A DNA stretch of 64,000 bases, from NCBI RefSeq assembly GCF_032118995.1, contig NC_092669.1, positions 12,572,335 through 12,636,334 of the forward strand, written 5' to 3'. The notes beneath the pieces are model-generated. The model had not been told where the DNA came from and did not search any database. It was given only the letters and a program-made list of their open reading frames with translations. This stretch comes from Asterias amurensis (Eukaryota > Echinodermata > Asteroidea > Forcipulatida > Asteriidae). Positions 46,437-58,269 of the stretch are shown here, in pieces (the stretch's first letter is position 1; every line of letters begins with the position of its first letter). The position numbers were made by a program, and so were the translations under genes.

Positions 46437-46804
46437 TAAACGCCCTGGACACAATTGGTAATTACTCAAAATAATTGTTAGCATAAAAACTTACTTTGTA
46501 ATGAGCAATAGTATGGAACATGGTGAGAAACGGCTCTCTCTGAAGTAGGTAGTTTATGAGAAAGAAGTAATTTCTCACTAAAACATTTGAATTGAAATCA
46601 AGACCTCGGCTAAGGTCTCGAAATCAAGCATCTGAAAGCACACAACTTGTGAGGCAAGTTTTTTTTTTTCTTCCATTACTCTCTCGCAACTTCTACGAAC
46701 AATTGGGTTCCAATTTTACAGGTTTGCTATTTTATGCCTATGTTGAGATACACCAATTGAGAAGACTGGTCTTTGACAATAACCAAGTGTGTCCAGTGCC
46801 TTTA
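46437..46804 (+). mobile_element. MITE family 1 downstream of TRIM-A
   Basis: TTTAAACGCCCTGGACACAA to GTGTCCAGTGCCTTTAA. The copy in unit B (53416-53783) is almost identical and in the same place, so the insertion predates the TRIM duplication or was carried across by conversion. Confidence 0.8.
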
Positions 46805-47421
46805 AATGTGATGATAACAATAAAATAAACAATTCACATTATTTTAGCTGTTATGGCATTTTCATAATTGCTTACAACTTTTTCCAATAAGAAGAGGGGA
46901 TTTTATTTACAAAGCAAATTATGGCAAAATATACAATAATTAGTTTTATTACATTTTGATGAGTAATGATTTTCAAAGCAACTCGTTGCATGCAATGTTA
47001 AACTTCATAGATTGCTTCCCTTATCAAAAGGAAAAGGTTGCACTACAAATGAACAACCACATGTAATAATCAACCCTCTGCATGCTTCTATTTCTTGCAA
47101 ATACTATTTACTGCCCAAAGGAATGTTTTTACAAAACCACTTATAATAGACAAGCCTGTATTCAAGATATTTTTTTCTCAAAACAACATTTTACTGCAAA
47201 ATGCAAAATAAATCAACAATTACAGTTGATTAGCAAACAAGTATTACAAAATTTATCAACTCAATGTCATAATATTGAGAATTGAAAATTAATGGTTATA
47301 ATATAAGAACTTTTTAGTGAACAATTTGCATATTTTGGGGATTTAATTTGATTGACATATTTTGATGGTCAGTCCAATCCATGAGACAGTATTTGACCAG
47401 TACCATCATTATTAGATAAGA

Positions 47422-50062
47422 TTACACCTTGTTATAAATCTTCACTGATTTCCAATCTGCCACTGCAAGCTGCTGACCATCTGATGTCAATGAGATTCCA
47501 CATGGGTCATACAGACCCTGAGCAATACAGCTGAGAAATCTACCCTGAGTGTCATACTGATGAATATAACCAGTGTTGCAATCCCCATTGCTCACTGCAA
47601 TGTAGATAGCTGAGCTGTCACAGCATACACCACAGCAGGATGTAACTTGTTGACTATCGATCTTTGGATTGATGCTGAATAATAAAGTACCAGTGACTTC
47701 AACAATGTCTACTTGTTGTTTCCCCCCACCACTGACTACAACTCTGTCCTTGCTGTCAATGGCCAAGTAGCAAGGTTTAGTCTGAACTGAAACAGTGCCA
47801 ATGAGTGAACCATCACTGGATCTGTGTTTAGTTATAACTGACCTCCCCACATCCCCGACCATGATTGATGTATCCTTCATGATTGCTACACTGCTGAGTT
47901 GTACTGATGTCTTGCCCACTTCACTATGAGGCACTGTGTGGAATTCAAACATCTTGGTGCCATTCCTATTGTACATCTTGACAGAGTTAGTCCCATCTAC
48001 AATCACTAACTGATTCTGGAATGCAGCAACAGCCACAGGGTCTGGAAAACAAAAGAACAAATGGATAGGACCTAATATAATGAATGATGATTCATTTGCA
48101 AATTACAATGTACTTTAAATTATTTTGATTTTTGTACAAATACAAAGAGATGATTTTAAAAAAATGTTTCCTGTGTTGTAAAAGCTCTTTGAAAGTTGCT
48201 TCCAATTCAACTGTATACATGTACAGTCTGACAGTGTCAATAACAACAATTTCTACTGATCAAGAAAGAAATTGTACTGAATTCATTCTTTTTAACCTTT
48301 TTTTCAGATTTAACCTAAATTGCAATACTTATTGATATTTATTTTAATCATTTTGTATAAATTTCCTTTGTTGGTGTTGGATAGAGGAATGTCAATTATT
48401 GAGAATGACACCAGCAGAGGGGATTTAGTGATCATGCAGCAGATGAATGTAGTCCTAGTCTACAAGGTTAAGTAAAATATCAATAACCATTCAATTTAAT
48501 GACATACAGTTTGACTACCATGGAAACCTTGTATTGATCACAACCAATGCTGTGATGTTTGAACATTTTAATGGTTGACTTTAGTTGAGAACTGAAACAA
48601 TGTTTGGTAAATATTCTCAGATTTGTTTGTGGTATTGGATTAGAATAAATCCTTATTTTAATGGAATACTCTTCGACTGTCAACCTGAAAACTAATTATT
48701 CAAGAGTACTTTTTGCTAAGTTTTATCTGAGATTTACAACAATATACCTCTGACTACAAGATTTGTAGGGAACTTACTTCTTGATAGTGGGATAGATTTC
48801 TTCTGGCGTCCCTTAGTGTCGTAGATTACCACTCTTCTATTCCCGTGGTCTGCCACTGCCATCTCATCCCCAGGTACAGAGGCATCAATATTCCAAGCCC
48901 CAATGACTTCTACATCACACTCCAAACTAAGCTCCCACTTTGGCTCCTTCATAGACTCCTTAATACTCAGATTACCCAGGGAGATGTCACAAACCCCTGG
49001 ATTGAATCCCAGATGGTCAAGGGTCAAATCTATCTTGGGTTGATTTTGATCTCCAAGTAATTTCAAGTCCTTACTGATTGTTGGATAGCTTGCAAGGAAG
49101 TCAGGCACTGATGAATTGGTGCCGACATCTTTGGCAGTCTGCAGTGAATGCTTTATTTGCTGTGAGTTTAGACTCACCGTTTGCTCAAATTCCTCCAATT
49201 TCTTGTTCCGATCTTTAAGAATAGTTTGTATTTCATCCATGATGCGACTCTCTTGAGCTGTTACCTCAGCCCTGATCTCATCCGCTCTGTTCTTCACCTC
49301 TGCCATGGTTCTCTTAGCTGCAATGTTTAGGTTGTCTTTCATTGTTGAGGCAGTTGCTTGAGATTGATCAAGGTTCTTCAGGGTTTCTTCAAGGGGAGGA
49401 AAGAGTTGAGCCAATGACTGTTTATATGTGGATGAGGCTTGGTCGCAGTCAATATACTCATGTTGTGGATTACGGTGATCTATGACAGTGCAATCTCTAC
49501 AAATCATCACATCACATGTTGTACAGTAGAACCTCATCACTTCACCTGCATGAGTTTGGCATTCTGGATGACGCTTTGGTTTTGTCTTTTTCATTGCAAT
49601 CTTTCCATCACTAATATCTTTCAAAGTCGCTACTGTATGGCTTGCCGATGCTGGAATTTGATTGTGTATTTCATTGCAGTTTGCACAGATGATCATGAGG
49701 CAGTCACAACAGAAATACGTTGCTTCATTTTTCTCTTTGCATAATTTACAGACCAACTTGCTGTTTGCAGATAAGCTGACCTGCTCCAGTTGACCTGCAA
49801 GACCCGTTAAAATGAAGTTACTCTTGAAATCTTCAACACCCGTCTCAGGAAGTTGTGTCTCCTTTCGACACAAAGGACAAGTAAGCATCTTTGCATCTTT
49901 GTAGTTGGTAGTGAGATATTGAAGTAAACAGTGTTTACAGAAGCTGTGAAGACAGTCTAGTAGTTTGGGTTCCGTGTACTCCTCGTGACAAATACTGCAC
50001 TCCAGATAATCCTTTCGGATTTTCTCTAGAGCTGAACCTTGTGATGGTTTAGAATATGCCAT
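47422..50062 (-). CDS. TRIM-A: RING/B-box/coiled-coil/NHL-type E3 ubiquitin ligase
   Basis: Two coding exons: 50062-48778 (428 codons plus one base; donor AGAA|GTAAG) and 48041-47422 (acceptor TTTTCCAG), together 634 residues. A C3HC4 RING spans about residues 22-65 (C22, C25, C37, H39, C42, C45, C62, C65). B-box 1 spans about 105-142, B-box 2 about 168-201 and a coiled coil about 210-315. From about 380 to the end are NHL-like propeller strands (MAVADHGNRRVVIYDTKGRQ, and near the end QLAVADWKSVKIYNKV). The RING should transfer ubiquitin in the cytoplasm and the propeller should select target or RNA. The plan matches TRIM2/3/56/71-like proteins, a group expanded in echinoderms. The start ATG lies 6 bp after an acceptor and a non-coding exon lies upstream (50959). 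Intact, no defects seen. The exact target is unknown. Confidence 0.93.
48060..48770 (-). other. TRIM-A coding-exon intron
   Basis: The intron between the TRIM-A coding exons is AT-rich. It aligns with 55030-55680 in TRIM-B with several small indels, so it is more diverged than the 3' flank of the genes. No element is nested in it. Confidence 0.6.
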
Positions 50063-50157
50063 TTTGATCTGAATAAAAAAAACCACAATTAACAAACTAA
50101 TTAATCAAATATTATAAACCGCAAGGGAATCTGACTCGGTAAACTTGAAATAAAATG

Positions 50158-50364
50158 GGTTGAACAAAAAAAATTGGACTAAAGTGGGACTCGAACCAGC
50201 GACCTTCGAAGTAGCATGCCAACGCTCTACCAACTGAGCTATCTAGCCAACATAGAGAGACATACAACACATGGCTTATAGCTCAGTTTGTAGAGCGCCA
50301 GCACATATTATCTGGAGGCCGTTGGTTCAAGTACCACTCTAGTAAAATTGTCTTGGTTCAACCC
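50158..50364. repeat. Two tRNA-like blocks in inverted arrangement, upstream of TRIM-A exon 2
   Basis: GGTTGAACAAAAAAAATTGG and TTGTCTTGGTTCAACCCC are inverted ends. Between them, one block on the minus strand (GTTGGCTAGATAGCTCAGTT, GGTCGCTGGTTCGAGTCCCA) and one on the plus strand (GGCTTATAGCTCAGTTTGTA, CCGTTGGTTCAAGTACCACT) face each other. Anticodon and acceptor stems do not close, so these are not working tRNAs. The same structure is at 57078-57284. Confidence 0.65.
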
Positions 50365-50958
50365 CAAATAAAAAGAATTAACATGTAATTTGCACAAACA
50401 GCTGTTGCTATTCTACATCAAAATGAACCATGCATCATACATTAAATGGTAATGTAATGAAACATTAACATTCTATGTGAACATGAAAATTTCTTTGATG
50501 TAGTATTTTTCAATCAGCTTTTAAGCAACCATTTAAGCATCAATTTTAAGTCAATTACCAATAATTTGTTACCAATGGGTGGGACTCTTTAGTTCAGCAC
50601 TGAATATTGGGGATGCTAAATGACATAAAGAGAACTAGCGTAATCTGATTAAATAGTTGTTAACACTAAGGTTCAAGTATTTTACAATTTTTTGTTACAA
50701 AGCGGATCTGCTGCACTTTTCTTGCAAATACTTATTTTTGTCTCAGTTTTAGCATAAAAGTAATTTTTGTCTCACTGAAATTATTTTTGTGACTTTGTTT
50801 TACTATAATTTCTCAAAAACTACACATCCTCAGTGAGCATAAAATGATGTACTGCACAATTTAAGTGGTCTTGGTAATAATATACAATCTTAGGCCTGTT
50901 TTAAATAAGCTGGCAAAGTATTTGAGCATAAATGAATCAGATTGTGATCTGTACTCAC

Positions 50959-51070
50959 CTAAGCACTTAGTACTGTTGGAAAAGATGTCCAAGATACGTC
51001 TGCAATCTTGTCAGTGTCAGGATGTTCACTGAGTTTACACCAGTCTAGAACCAGTTTAGAACGCAGGATT
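50959..51070 (-). other. TRIM-A 5' untranslated exon and likely promoter side
   Basis: On the minus strand the segment ends CACTTAG|GTGAGTAC, a strong donor, 0.9 kb before the acceptor that precedes the TRIM-A ATG. The start of the exon is not defined by sequence alone. The matching exon of TRIM-B ends at 57857. Confidence 0.55.
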
Positions 51071-51423
51071 ATGTCGCAACAAATAGTCACAAAAACACCT
51101 ACGTAGCAAGTTTGTACTATGTACTGTGCAGGGTGTGTCCACAGTTACTGGATTAATGCATATTACATGTACAGGTACAACTTTGGTAATGCAGTACTGT
51201 ACATTGTGTATGTTGACAATGAACTTCAGTGTCAAAGGTCATGGAGCTAGCGATACTGCACGTTGTCTGGGCTGTTATCAATGAACTTGGCAGTGTACAT
51301 GGTGTACTGTAAACAACTCCATGAGTGCACAATACGATACATACATAGAGTGATGAAGTTGTAAAGAGCGATATAGAAATAGGTTATTATATATATTACT
51401 ACCGTCTACAGTATGAAAGGTCT

Positions 51424-51641
51424 GGACCCAATTTCATACAGCTGCTAAGCACAATTAAATTTCTTCTCTGGTAAAAACAGGATTACCAACCAAATTTTCA
51501 TTTGTTGCATTGCTTGATACTTAGCTGTTTGCTAAATCCTGAAAATCTTGGGGAAATTTGGTTTGTAATCCTGTTTTTAACAAGGAAGAAATTTCATGCT
51601 AAGCAAATGTTTGTGCTTACAGGCTTTATGAAATAGGGCCC
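51424..51641. mobile_element. MITE with GGGCCCTATTTCATA ends, complete
   Basis: GGACCCAATTTCATACAGCT and GCTAAGCACAA on the left. GTGCTTACAGGCTTTATGAA and ATAGGGCCC on the right. Central words GGTAAAAACAGGATTACCAA and TTGGTTTGTAATCCTGTTTT are complementary. The copy at 58270-58468 in unit B is cut off by the duplication junction. Confidence 0.8.
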
Positions 51642-51979
51642 TGTATGCTACGGGAAATGAAACAGCACACAGGTGCACTTTCGTATTTTATTTCAAGTCG
51701 GATTATAAAAAAACATGACTTGTCTCAAATTATTTTGTGATGAAATCACAGCAACTAAAATAAAAATGTACACCAGAGTTCTTCTTTGCCCAATTGGTGC
51801 TAGGCACAAGTTCATTTTATGCTAGAGTCCCATAGCAAATTGTGCTAAGCAAAATTTCACGTTAATTATAGAATCTAGAAGTATGTATTACCAACTTATT
51901 GACTCGGACTAATCATTTAAAGAATACTGTCATGATCAAACATTGTAAATGTATGGAATTATGAACTTTAAAAAATGAT

Positions 51980-52130
51980 TTGGGGTTGAAAAAAGGAAAA
52001 TTGTCTAGAGTGGGACTCAAACCAACGACCTCCAGATTTATGCCGGCGCTCTTCCAACTGAGTGAGCTAGTCCTATGTTGGCGGTCTTCCTATTTTATCA
52101 GTTTCTTTGTTCAGGGGTACCAGTCATTCC
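51980..52130 (-). repeat. tRNA-like repeat
   Basis: GAGTGGGACTCAAACCAACG, CCTCCAGATTTATGCCGGCG and CTTCCAACTGAGTGAGCTAG read on the minus strand as a tRNA-like molecule with A and B boxes. Similar blocks are at 23000-23110 and 45615-45686. Confidence 0.5.
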
Positions 52131-52309
52131 AGTTTTCATAAAAGGCCACAAGATTTATACACAATGCACACAGACCAAGTTTGTACAATTGGAAAATACC
52201 TCTTAGCTCAGAGCAGTTTTTACAAGACAAAGGAAATTAAATAAGGAAGAGAGATAGTGGAATAAATCTTCACTTGACAAGAAATAATAATAGAGTAGGA
52301 ATCATCTCC

Positions 52310-52800
52310 AGATTTATTGACAATGTCTAAAGTTGGGAGTACAATAAGAGACAGATATAGCATTCATCTAAACAAGTCTACATGAGCATTAATCAACTGC
52401 AATGTCAATCTTGATTTATTGACAATGTCTAAAGTTGAGAGTACAATAAGAGACAGATATAGCATTCATCTAAACAAGTCTACATGAGCAATAATCAACT
52501 GCAATGTCAATCTTGGTTATATATACAGATCAAACTTACTCCAAAAACTACAATTCACCTACATTAAAGTCTGTGCAAATAATGATTTGAAATCATGGAC
52601 AAAATAATTCTGTTGAAAGAGTCTCCTGAAACCCTCATAAACAACAACAAAAGTACAAAATTGAAAGTTGGGATTATAAAAACAGAGAAGTACCATTAAA
52701 TAAACTGACATGAGCAATAATCAACTGCAATGTCAATCTTGGTTATATAGTCCTACAGATCAAACTTACTCCAAAAACCACAATTCAACTACTTTACAGT
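52310..52800 (+). repeat. 113-bp local tandem repeat
   Basis: GATTTATTGACAATGTCTAA, GAGACAGATATAGCATTCAT and GCAATAATCAACTGCAATGT recur at about 52311, 52412 and in part at 52710. Unit A has two copies (45843-46010). The segments between 52540 and 53100 repeat the CTACAATTCAACTACTTTAC and ACAACAACAAA words several times. Confidence 0.75.
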
Positions 52801-53415
52801 CGAGTTAGTCTGTGCAAACAATGATTTGAAATCATAGACAAAATGATTTCTGTTGCAAGAGTCTCCCAGGTCCCTCCCATACAACAACAAATGTACACAA
52901 AGGAAAGTTTGGAAAATATAAAAAACAGAGAAGTACCATCAAATAAATTTCCATAAAACTACAATTCAACTACTTTACAGTCTAGTTCTTCCTCCACGGT
53001 CTGTGCAAACAATGATTTGAAATATGGGCAAAATTATTTCTGTTGTAGGGGTTCCCTGAAACCGTCCCAAACAACAACAAAAAGTACAAAAAGGAATGCT
53101 TAGGAGAAATGGTCAATTAGCATGAAATCAAATAGCCACTTCCGACTGTGTTTTAAATAGCTTTTATGAATGCACAAAGATATTGGGCCATCTGGGTCAC
53201 AAGAAAATAGTGAAAAACATGAATGATGCCAAACATAAATGAGCAAAACGCTCACCGAGCAATAAACTCCAGACAGGAAATTAGTTTTATTTATTTCTAA
53301 TCAAATGCGACATTTCAGACATAAATATTTCAAGGGATGTTTTCTGCCATCACCATCATTAGATCGTGTAAGTTTTATGTCAATCTGTAATCTGAGCAAT
53401 TCTGTAATGTTCCTT

Positions 53416-53783
53416 TAAACGCCCTGGACACAATTGGTAATTACTCAAAATAATTGTTAGCATAAAAACTTACTTTGTAATGAGCAATAGTATGAGACAT
53501 GGTGAGAAACGGCTCTCTCTGAAGTAGGTAGTTTATGAGAAAGAAGTAATTTCTCACTAAAACATTTGAATTGAAATCAAGACCTCGGCTAAGGTCTCGA
53601 AATCAAGCATCTGAAAGCACACAACTTGTGAGGCAAGTTTTTTTTTTTCTTCCATTACTCTCTCGCAACTTCTACGAACAATTGGGTTCCAATTTTACAG
53701 GTTTGCTATTTTATGCCTATGTTGAGATACACCAATTGAGAAGACTGGTCTTTGACAATAACCAAGTGTGTCCAGTGCCTTTA
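53416..53783 (+). mobile_element. MITE family 1 downstream of TRIM-B
   Basis: Nearly identical to 46437-46804, including the same short internal open frame, and lies in the same position relative to the TRIM stop codon. Confidence 0.8.
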
Positions 53784-54400
53784 AATGTGATGATAACAAT
53801 AAAATAAACAATTCACATTATTTTAGCTGTTATGGCATTTTCATAATTGCTTACAACTTTTTCCAATAAGAAGAGGGGATTTTATTTACTAAGCAAATTA
53901 TGGCAAAATATACAATAGTTAGTTTTATTACATTTTGATGAGTAATGATTTTCAAAGCAACTCGTTGCATGCAATGTTAAACTTCATAGATTGTTTCCCT
54001 TATCAAAAGGAAAAGGTTGCACTACAAATGAACAACCACATGTAATAATCAACCCTCTGCATGCTTCTATTTCTTGCAAATACTATTTACTGCCCAAAGG
54101 AATGTTTTTACAAAACCACTTATAATAGACAAGCCTGTATTCAAGATATTTTTTTCTCAAAACAACATTTTACTGCAAAATGCAAAATAAATCAACAATT
54201 ACAGTTGATTAGCAAACAAGTATTACAAAATTTATCAACTCAATGTCATAATATTGAGAATTGAAAATTAATGGTTATAATATAAGAACTTTTTAGTGAA
54301 CAATTTGCATATTTTGGGGATTTAATTTGATTGACATATTTTGATGGTCAGTCCAATCCATGAGACAGTATTTGACCAGTACCATCATTATTAGATAAGA

Positions 54401-56977
54401 TTACACCTTGTTATAAATCTTCACTGATTTCCAATCTGCCAGTGCAAGCTGCTGATCATCTGATGTCAATGAGATTCCACATGGGTTGTACAGACCCTGA
54501 GCAATACAGCTGAGAAATCTCCCCTGAGTGTCATACTGATGAATATGACCAGTGTTGAAATCCCCATTGTACACAATGTAGATAGCTGAGCTGTCACAGC
54601 ATACACCTCTGCAGGATTGAACTTGTTGACTATTGATCTTTGGATTGATGCTGAATAATAAAGTACCAGTGACTTCAACAATGTCTACTTGTGGTTTCCC
54701 CCCACCACTGACTACAACTCTGTCCTTGCTGTCAATGGCCAAGAAGTAAGGTTTAGTCTGAACTGAAACAGTGTCAATGAGTGAACCATCACTGGATCTG
54801 TGTTTAGTTATCACTGACCTCTTCACATCCCCTACCATGATTGATGTATCCTTCATGATTGCTACATTGTGGAGGAGTACTGCAGTCTTGCCCACTTCAC
54901 TATGAGGCACTGTGTGGAATTCAAACATCTTAGTGCCATTCCTATTGTACATCTTGACAGAGTTGGTCCTATCTACAATCACTAACTGATTCTGGAATGC
55001 AGCAACAGCCCGAGGGTCTGGAAAACAAAAGAACAAATGGATAGGACCCAATATAATGAATGATGATTCATTTGTAAACCACAATGTACTTTACATTATT
55101 TTGTTTTTTGTACAAATACAAAGATTTTTTTTTTAATGTTTCCTGTGTTGTAAAAGCTCTTTGAAAGTTGCTTCCAATTCAACTGTATACAGTCTGCCAG
55201 GATAACAATAACAACAATTTCTACTGATCAAGAAAGAAATTGTACTGAATTCATTCTTTTTAACTTTTTTTCTTCTTCAGATTTTACCTAAATTGCATTT
55301 CTTATTGATATTTATTTTAATCATTTTGTATAAACTTCCTTTGTTGGTGTTGGATAGAGGAATGTCAATTATTCAGAATGACAGCAGCAGAGTGGATTTA
55401 GTGATCATGCAGCGGATGAATGTAGTCCTAGTCTACAAGGTACAGTGAAATATCAATAACCATTCAATTTCATGACATACAGTTTGACTACCATCCATGG
55501 AAACCTTGTATTGATCACAACCAATGCTGTGAGGTTTGGACATTTGAATGGTTGACTTTGGTAAATGTTCTCAGATTTGTTTGTGGTATTGGATTGGAAT
55601 AAATCCTTATTTTAAAGGAATACTTTTTGCGAAGTTACATCTGAGATTTACAACAATACCTCTGACTAAAATAATTGAAGGGAACTTACTGCTTGATAAT
55701 GGAATAGATTTCTTCTGGTGTCCCTTAGTGTCGTAGATTACCACTTTTCTATTCCCGTAGTCTGCCACTGCCATCTCATCCCCAGGTACAGAGGCATCAA
55801 TATCCAAAGCCCCATTGATTCCTTCATCATACTCCAAACTAAGCTCCCACTTTGGCTTCTTCATAGGCTCCTTCGTACTCAGGTTACCCAGGGAGATGTC
55901 ACAAACATCTGGAGTGAATCTCAGATGGTCAAGGGTCAAATCTATCTTGGGTTGATTTTGATCTCCGAGTAATTTCAAGTCCTTACTGATTGTTGGATAG
56001 CTTGCAAGGAAGTCAGGCACTGATGAATTGGTGCTGACATCTTTGGCAGTCTGCAGTGAATGCTTTATTTGCTGTGAGTTTAGACTCACCGTTTGCTCAA
56101 ATTCCTCCAATTTCTTGTTCCGATCTTTAAGGATAGTTTTTATTTCATCCATGATGCGACTCTCTTGAGCTGTTACCTCAGCCCTGATCTCATCCGCTCT
56201 GTTCTTCACCTCTGCCATGGTTCTCTTAGCTGCAATGTTTAGGTTGTCTTTCATTGTTGAGGCAGTTGCTTGAGATTGATCAAGGTTCTTCATGGTTTCT
56301 TCAAGGGGAGTAAAGAGTTGAGCCAATGACTGTTTATATGTGGATGAGGCTTGGTTGCAGTCAATATACTCATGTTGTGGTTTACAGTGATCTATGACAG
56401 TGCAATCTCTACAAATCATCACATCACATGTTGTACAGTAGAACCTCATCACTTCACCTTCATGAGTTTGGCATTCTGGATGACGCTTTGTGCGTCTTCT
56501 CCCTTTTTGTTCAATCTTTCCATCAACAAAGTCTTTGAATGTTACTACTGTGTGGAAAAGTAGTGAAGGAATTTTCTGGTGCAATTCTGCGCAGTTTGCA
56601 CAGATGATCATGGGGCAGTCACAACAGAAATACGTTGCTTCATTTTTCTCTTTGCATAATTTACAGACCAACTTGCTGTTTGCAGATAGGCTGACCTGCT
56701 CCAGTTGACCTGCAAGACCCGTTAAAATGAAGTTACTCTTGAAATCTTCAACACCCGTCTCAGGAAGTTGTGTCTCCTTTCGACACAAAGGACAAATAAG
56801 CATCTTTGCATCTTTGTAGTTGGTAGTCTGATATTCAAGTAAACAGTGTTTACAGAAGCTGTGAAGACAGTCTAGTAGTTTGGGTTCTGTGTACTCCTCG
56901 TGACAAATACTGCACTCCAGATAATCCTTTCGGATTTTCTCTAGAGCTGAACCTTGTGATGGTTTAGAATATGCCAT
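54401..56977 (-). CDS. TRIM-B: RING/B-box/coiled-coil/NHL-type E3 ubiquitin ligase
   Basis: Two coding exons, 56977-55690 (donor AGCA|GTAAG) and 55017-54401, encode 634 residues. All RING and B-box zinc ligands of TRIM-A are kept. Differences cluster in the B-box 1 to B-box 2 linker (AELHQKIPSLLFHTVVTFKD, then IEQKGRRRTKRHPE) and in the propeller (for example SAIYIVYNGDFNTGHIHQYD against SAIYIAVSNGDCNTGYIHQY). The RING and coiled coil are nearly unchanged. This suggests conserved catalysis and oligomerisation with a changing recognition surface, as expected for a TRIM gene under diversifying selection, for example in immunity. That reading is inference. The gene looks intact. A non-coding first exon lies upstream (57857). 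Confidence 0.93.
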
Positions 56978-57077
56978 TTTGATCTGAATGAAAAAAGAGC
57001 AATTAACAAACTAATTAATCAAATATTATAAACCGCAAGGGACGTCAATCTGACTCGGTAAATTTAAAATGATATGG

Positions 57078-57284
57078 AGGTTGAACAAAAAAAATTGAAC
57101 TAAAGTGGGACTCGAACCAGCGACCTTCGAAGTAGCGTGCCGACGCTCTACCAACTGACCTATCTAGCCAACATAGAGAGACATACAACACATGGCTTAT
57201 AGCTTAGTTAGTAGAGCACCAGCACATATTAACTGGAGGCAGTTGGTTCAAGTCCTACTCCAGTAAATGTTTCTTTGTTCAACC
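57078..57284. repeat. Two tRNA-like blocks in inverted arrangement, upstream of TRIM-B exon 2
   Basis: Counterpart of 50158-50364, with GAGGTTGAACAAAAAAAATT and CTTTGTTCAACCTC ends. Point differences occur in both tRNA-like halves. Confidence 0.65.
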
Positions 57285-57856
57285 TCAAATAAAAAGAATT
57301 AACATTCAGTTTGCACAAACAGCTTTTGCTGTTCTACATCAAATTGTACCATGCATCATACATTAATGGAAATGTAATGAAACATTAACATTCTATGTGA
57401 ACATGAAGATTTCTTTGATGTAGTATTTATCAATCAGCTTTTAAGCAACCATTTAAGTCAATTACAAATAATTTATTACCAATGGGTGGGCTCTTTGGTT
57501 CAGCACTGAATATTGGGGATGCCAAATGACATAAAGAGAATTAGCGTAATCAAGTATTTCTGATTAAATAGTTGAGAACACTACGGTGCAAGTATTTTAC
57601 AATATTTTGTTACAAATAAGCGGATCTGCTGCACTTTCCTTGCAAATCTTAGGTATTTTTGTCTAGCAGTTTTAGCATAAAAATAATTTTTGTCTCACTG
57701 AGATTATTTTTGTGACTTTGTTTAACTATCATTTCTCAAAAACTGCAACACCTAAGCGAGCACAAAGTAAGTGGTATTGGTATACAATCTTAGGCCTGTT
57801 TTAAATTAAGCTGAAGTATTTTAGCAAAGTTGAATCAGTTTGTGATCTGTACTCAC

Positions 57857-57950
57857 CTAAGCACTTAGTACTGTTCAAAAAGATGTCCAAGATACGTCTG
57901 CAATCCTGTCAGGATGTTCACTGAGTTTACAACAGTCTCTTATTTCATGG
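57857..57950 (-). other. TRIM-B 5' untranslated exon
   Basis: Ends CACTTAG|GTGAGTAC on the minus strand, as in TRIM-A. The segment is shorter than in unit A because part of the GTCAGTGTCAGG region is missing. Confidence 0.5.
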
Positions 57951-58269
57951 TAAAACTCAAAACTCTGTCGCAACAAATACAGTCACAAAAACACCTACGT
58001 AGCAAGTTTGTACTATGTACTGTGAAGGGTGTGTCCACAGTTGCTGGATCAATGTAAAACATACAATGTACTGCAGTACTGTATGTTGACAATGAACTTC
58101 AGTGTCAAAGGTCATGGAGCTATGGATACTGCACTACTGTTTGTTGTCTGGGCTGTTTTAACAATGAACTTGGCAGTGTACATGGTGTAAACAACTCCAT
58201 GAGTGTACAATACATACATAGGTATAGAGTGATAAAGTTGTAAAGAGCGATATAGAAATAAGGTTATTA

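Larger units (their letters stand above)
45310..51677. repeat. TRIM tandem duplication, unit A
   Basis: Starting at GCACTTTTGTATTTCATTTA (about 45310), a 6.4-kb block with TRIM-A is repeated from about 51678 with TRIM-B. Shared landmarks outside the genes include CATGACTTGTCTCAAAT, the tRNA-like inverted pair, the family 1 and family 2 MITEs and the first non-coding exon. Confidence 0.85.

Noticed and set aside
50172-50250. Functional tRNA genes near the TRIM genes
   Set aside because: A and B boxes are present, but acceptor and anticodon stems do not pair, and the blocks recur as repeats.
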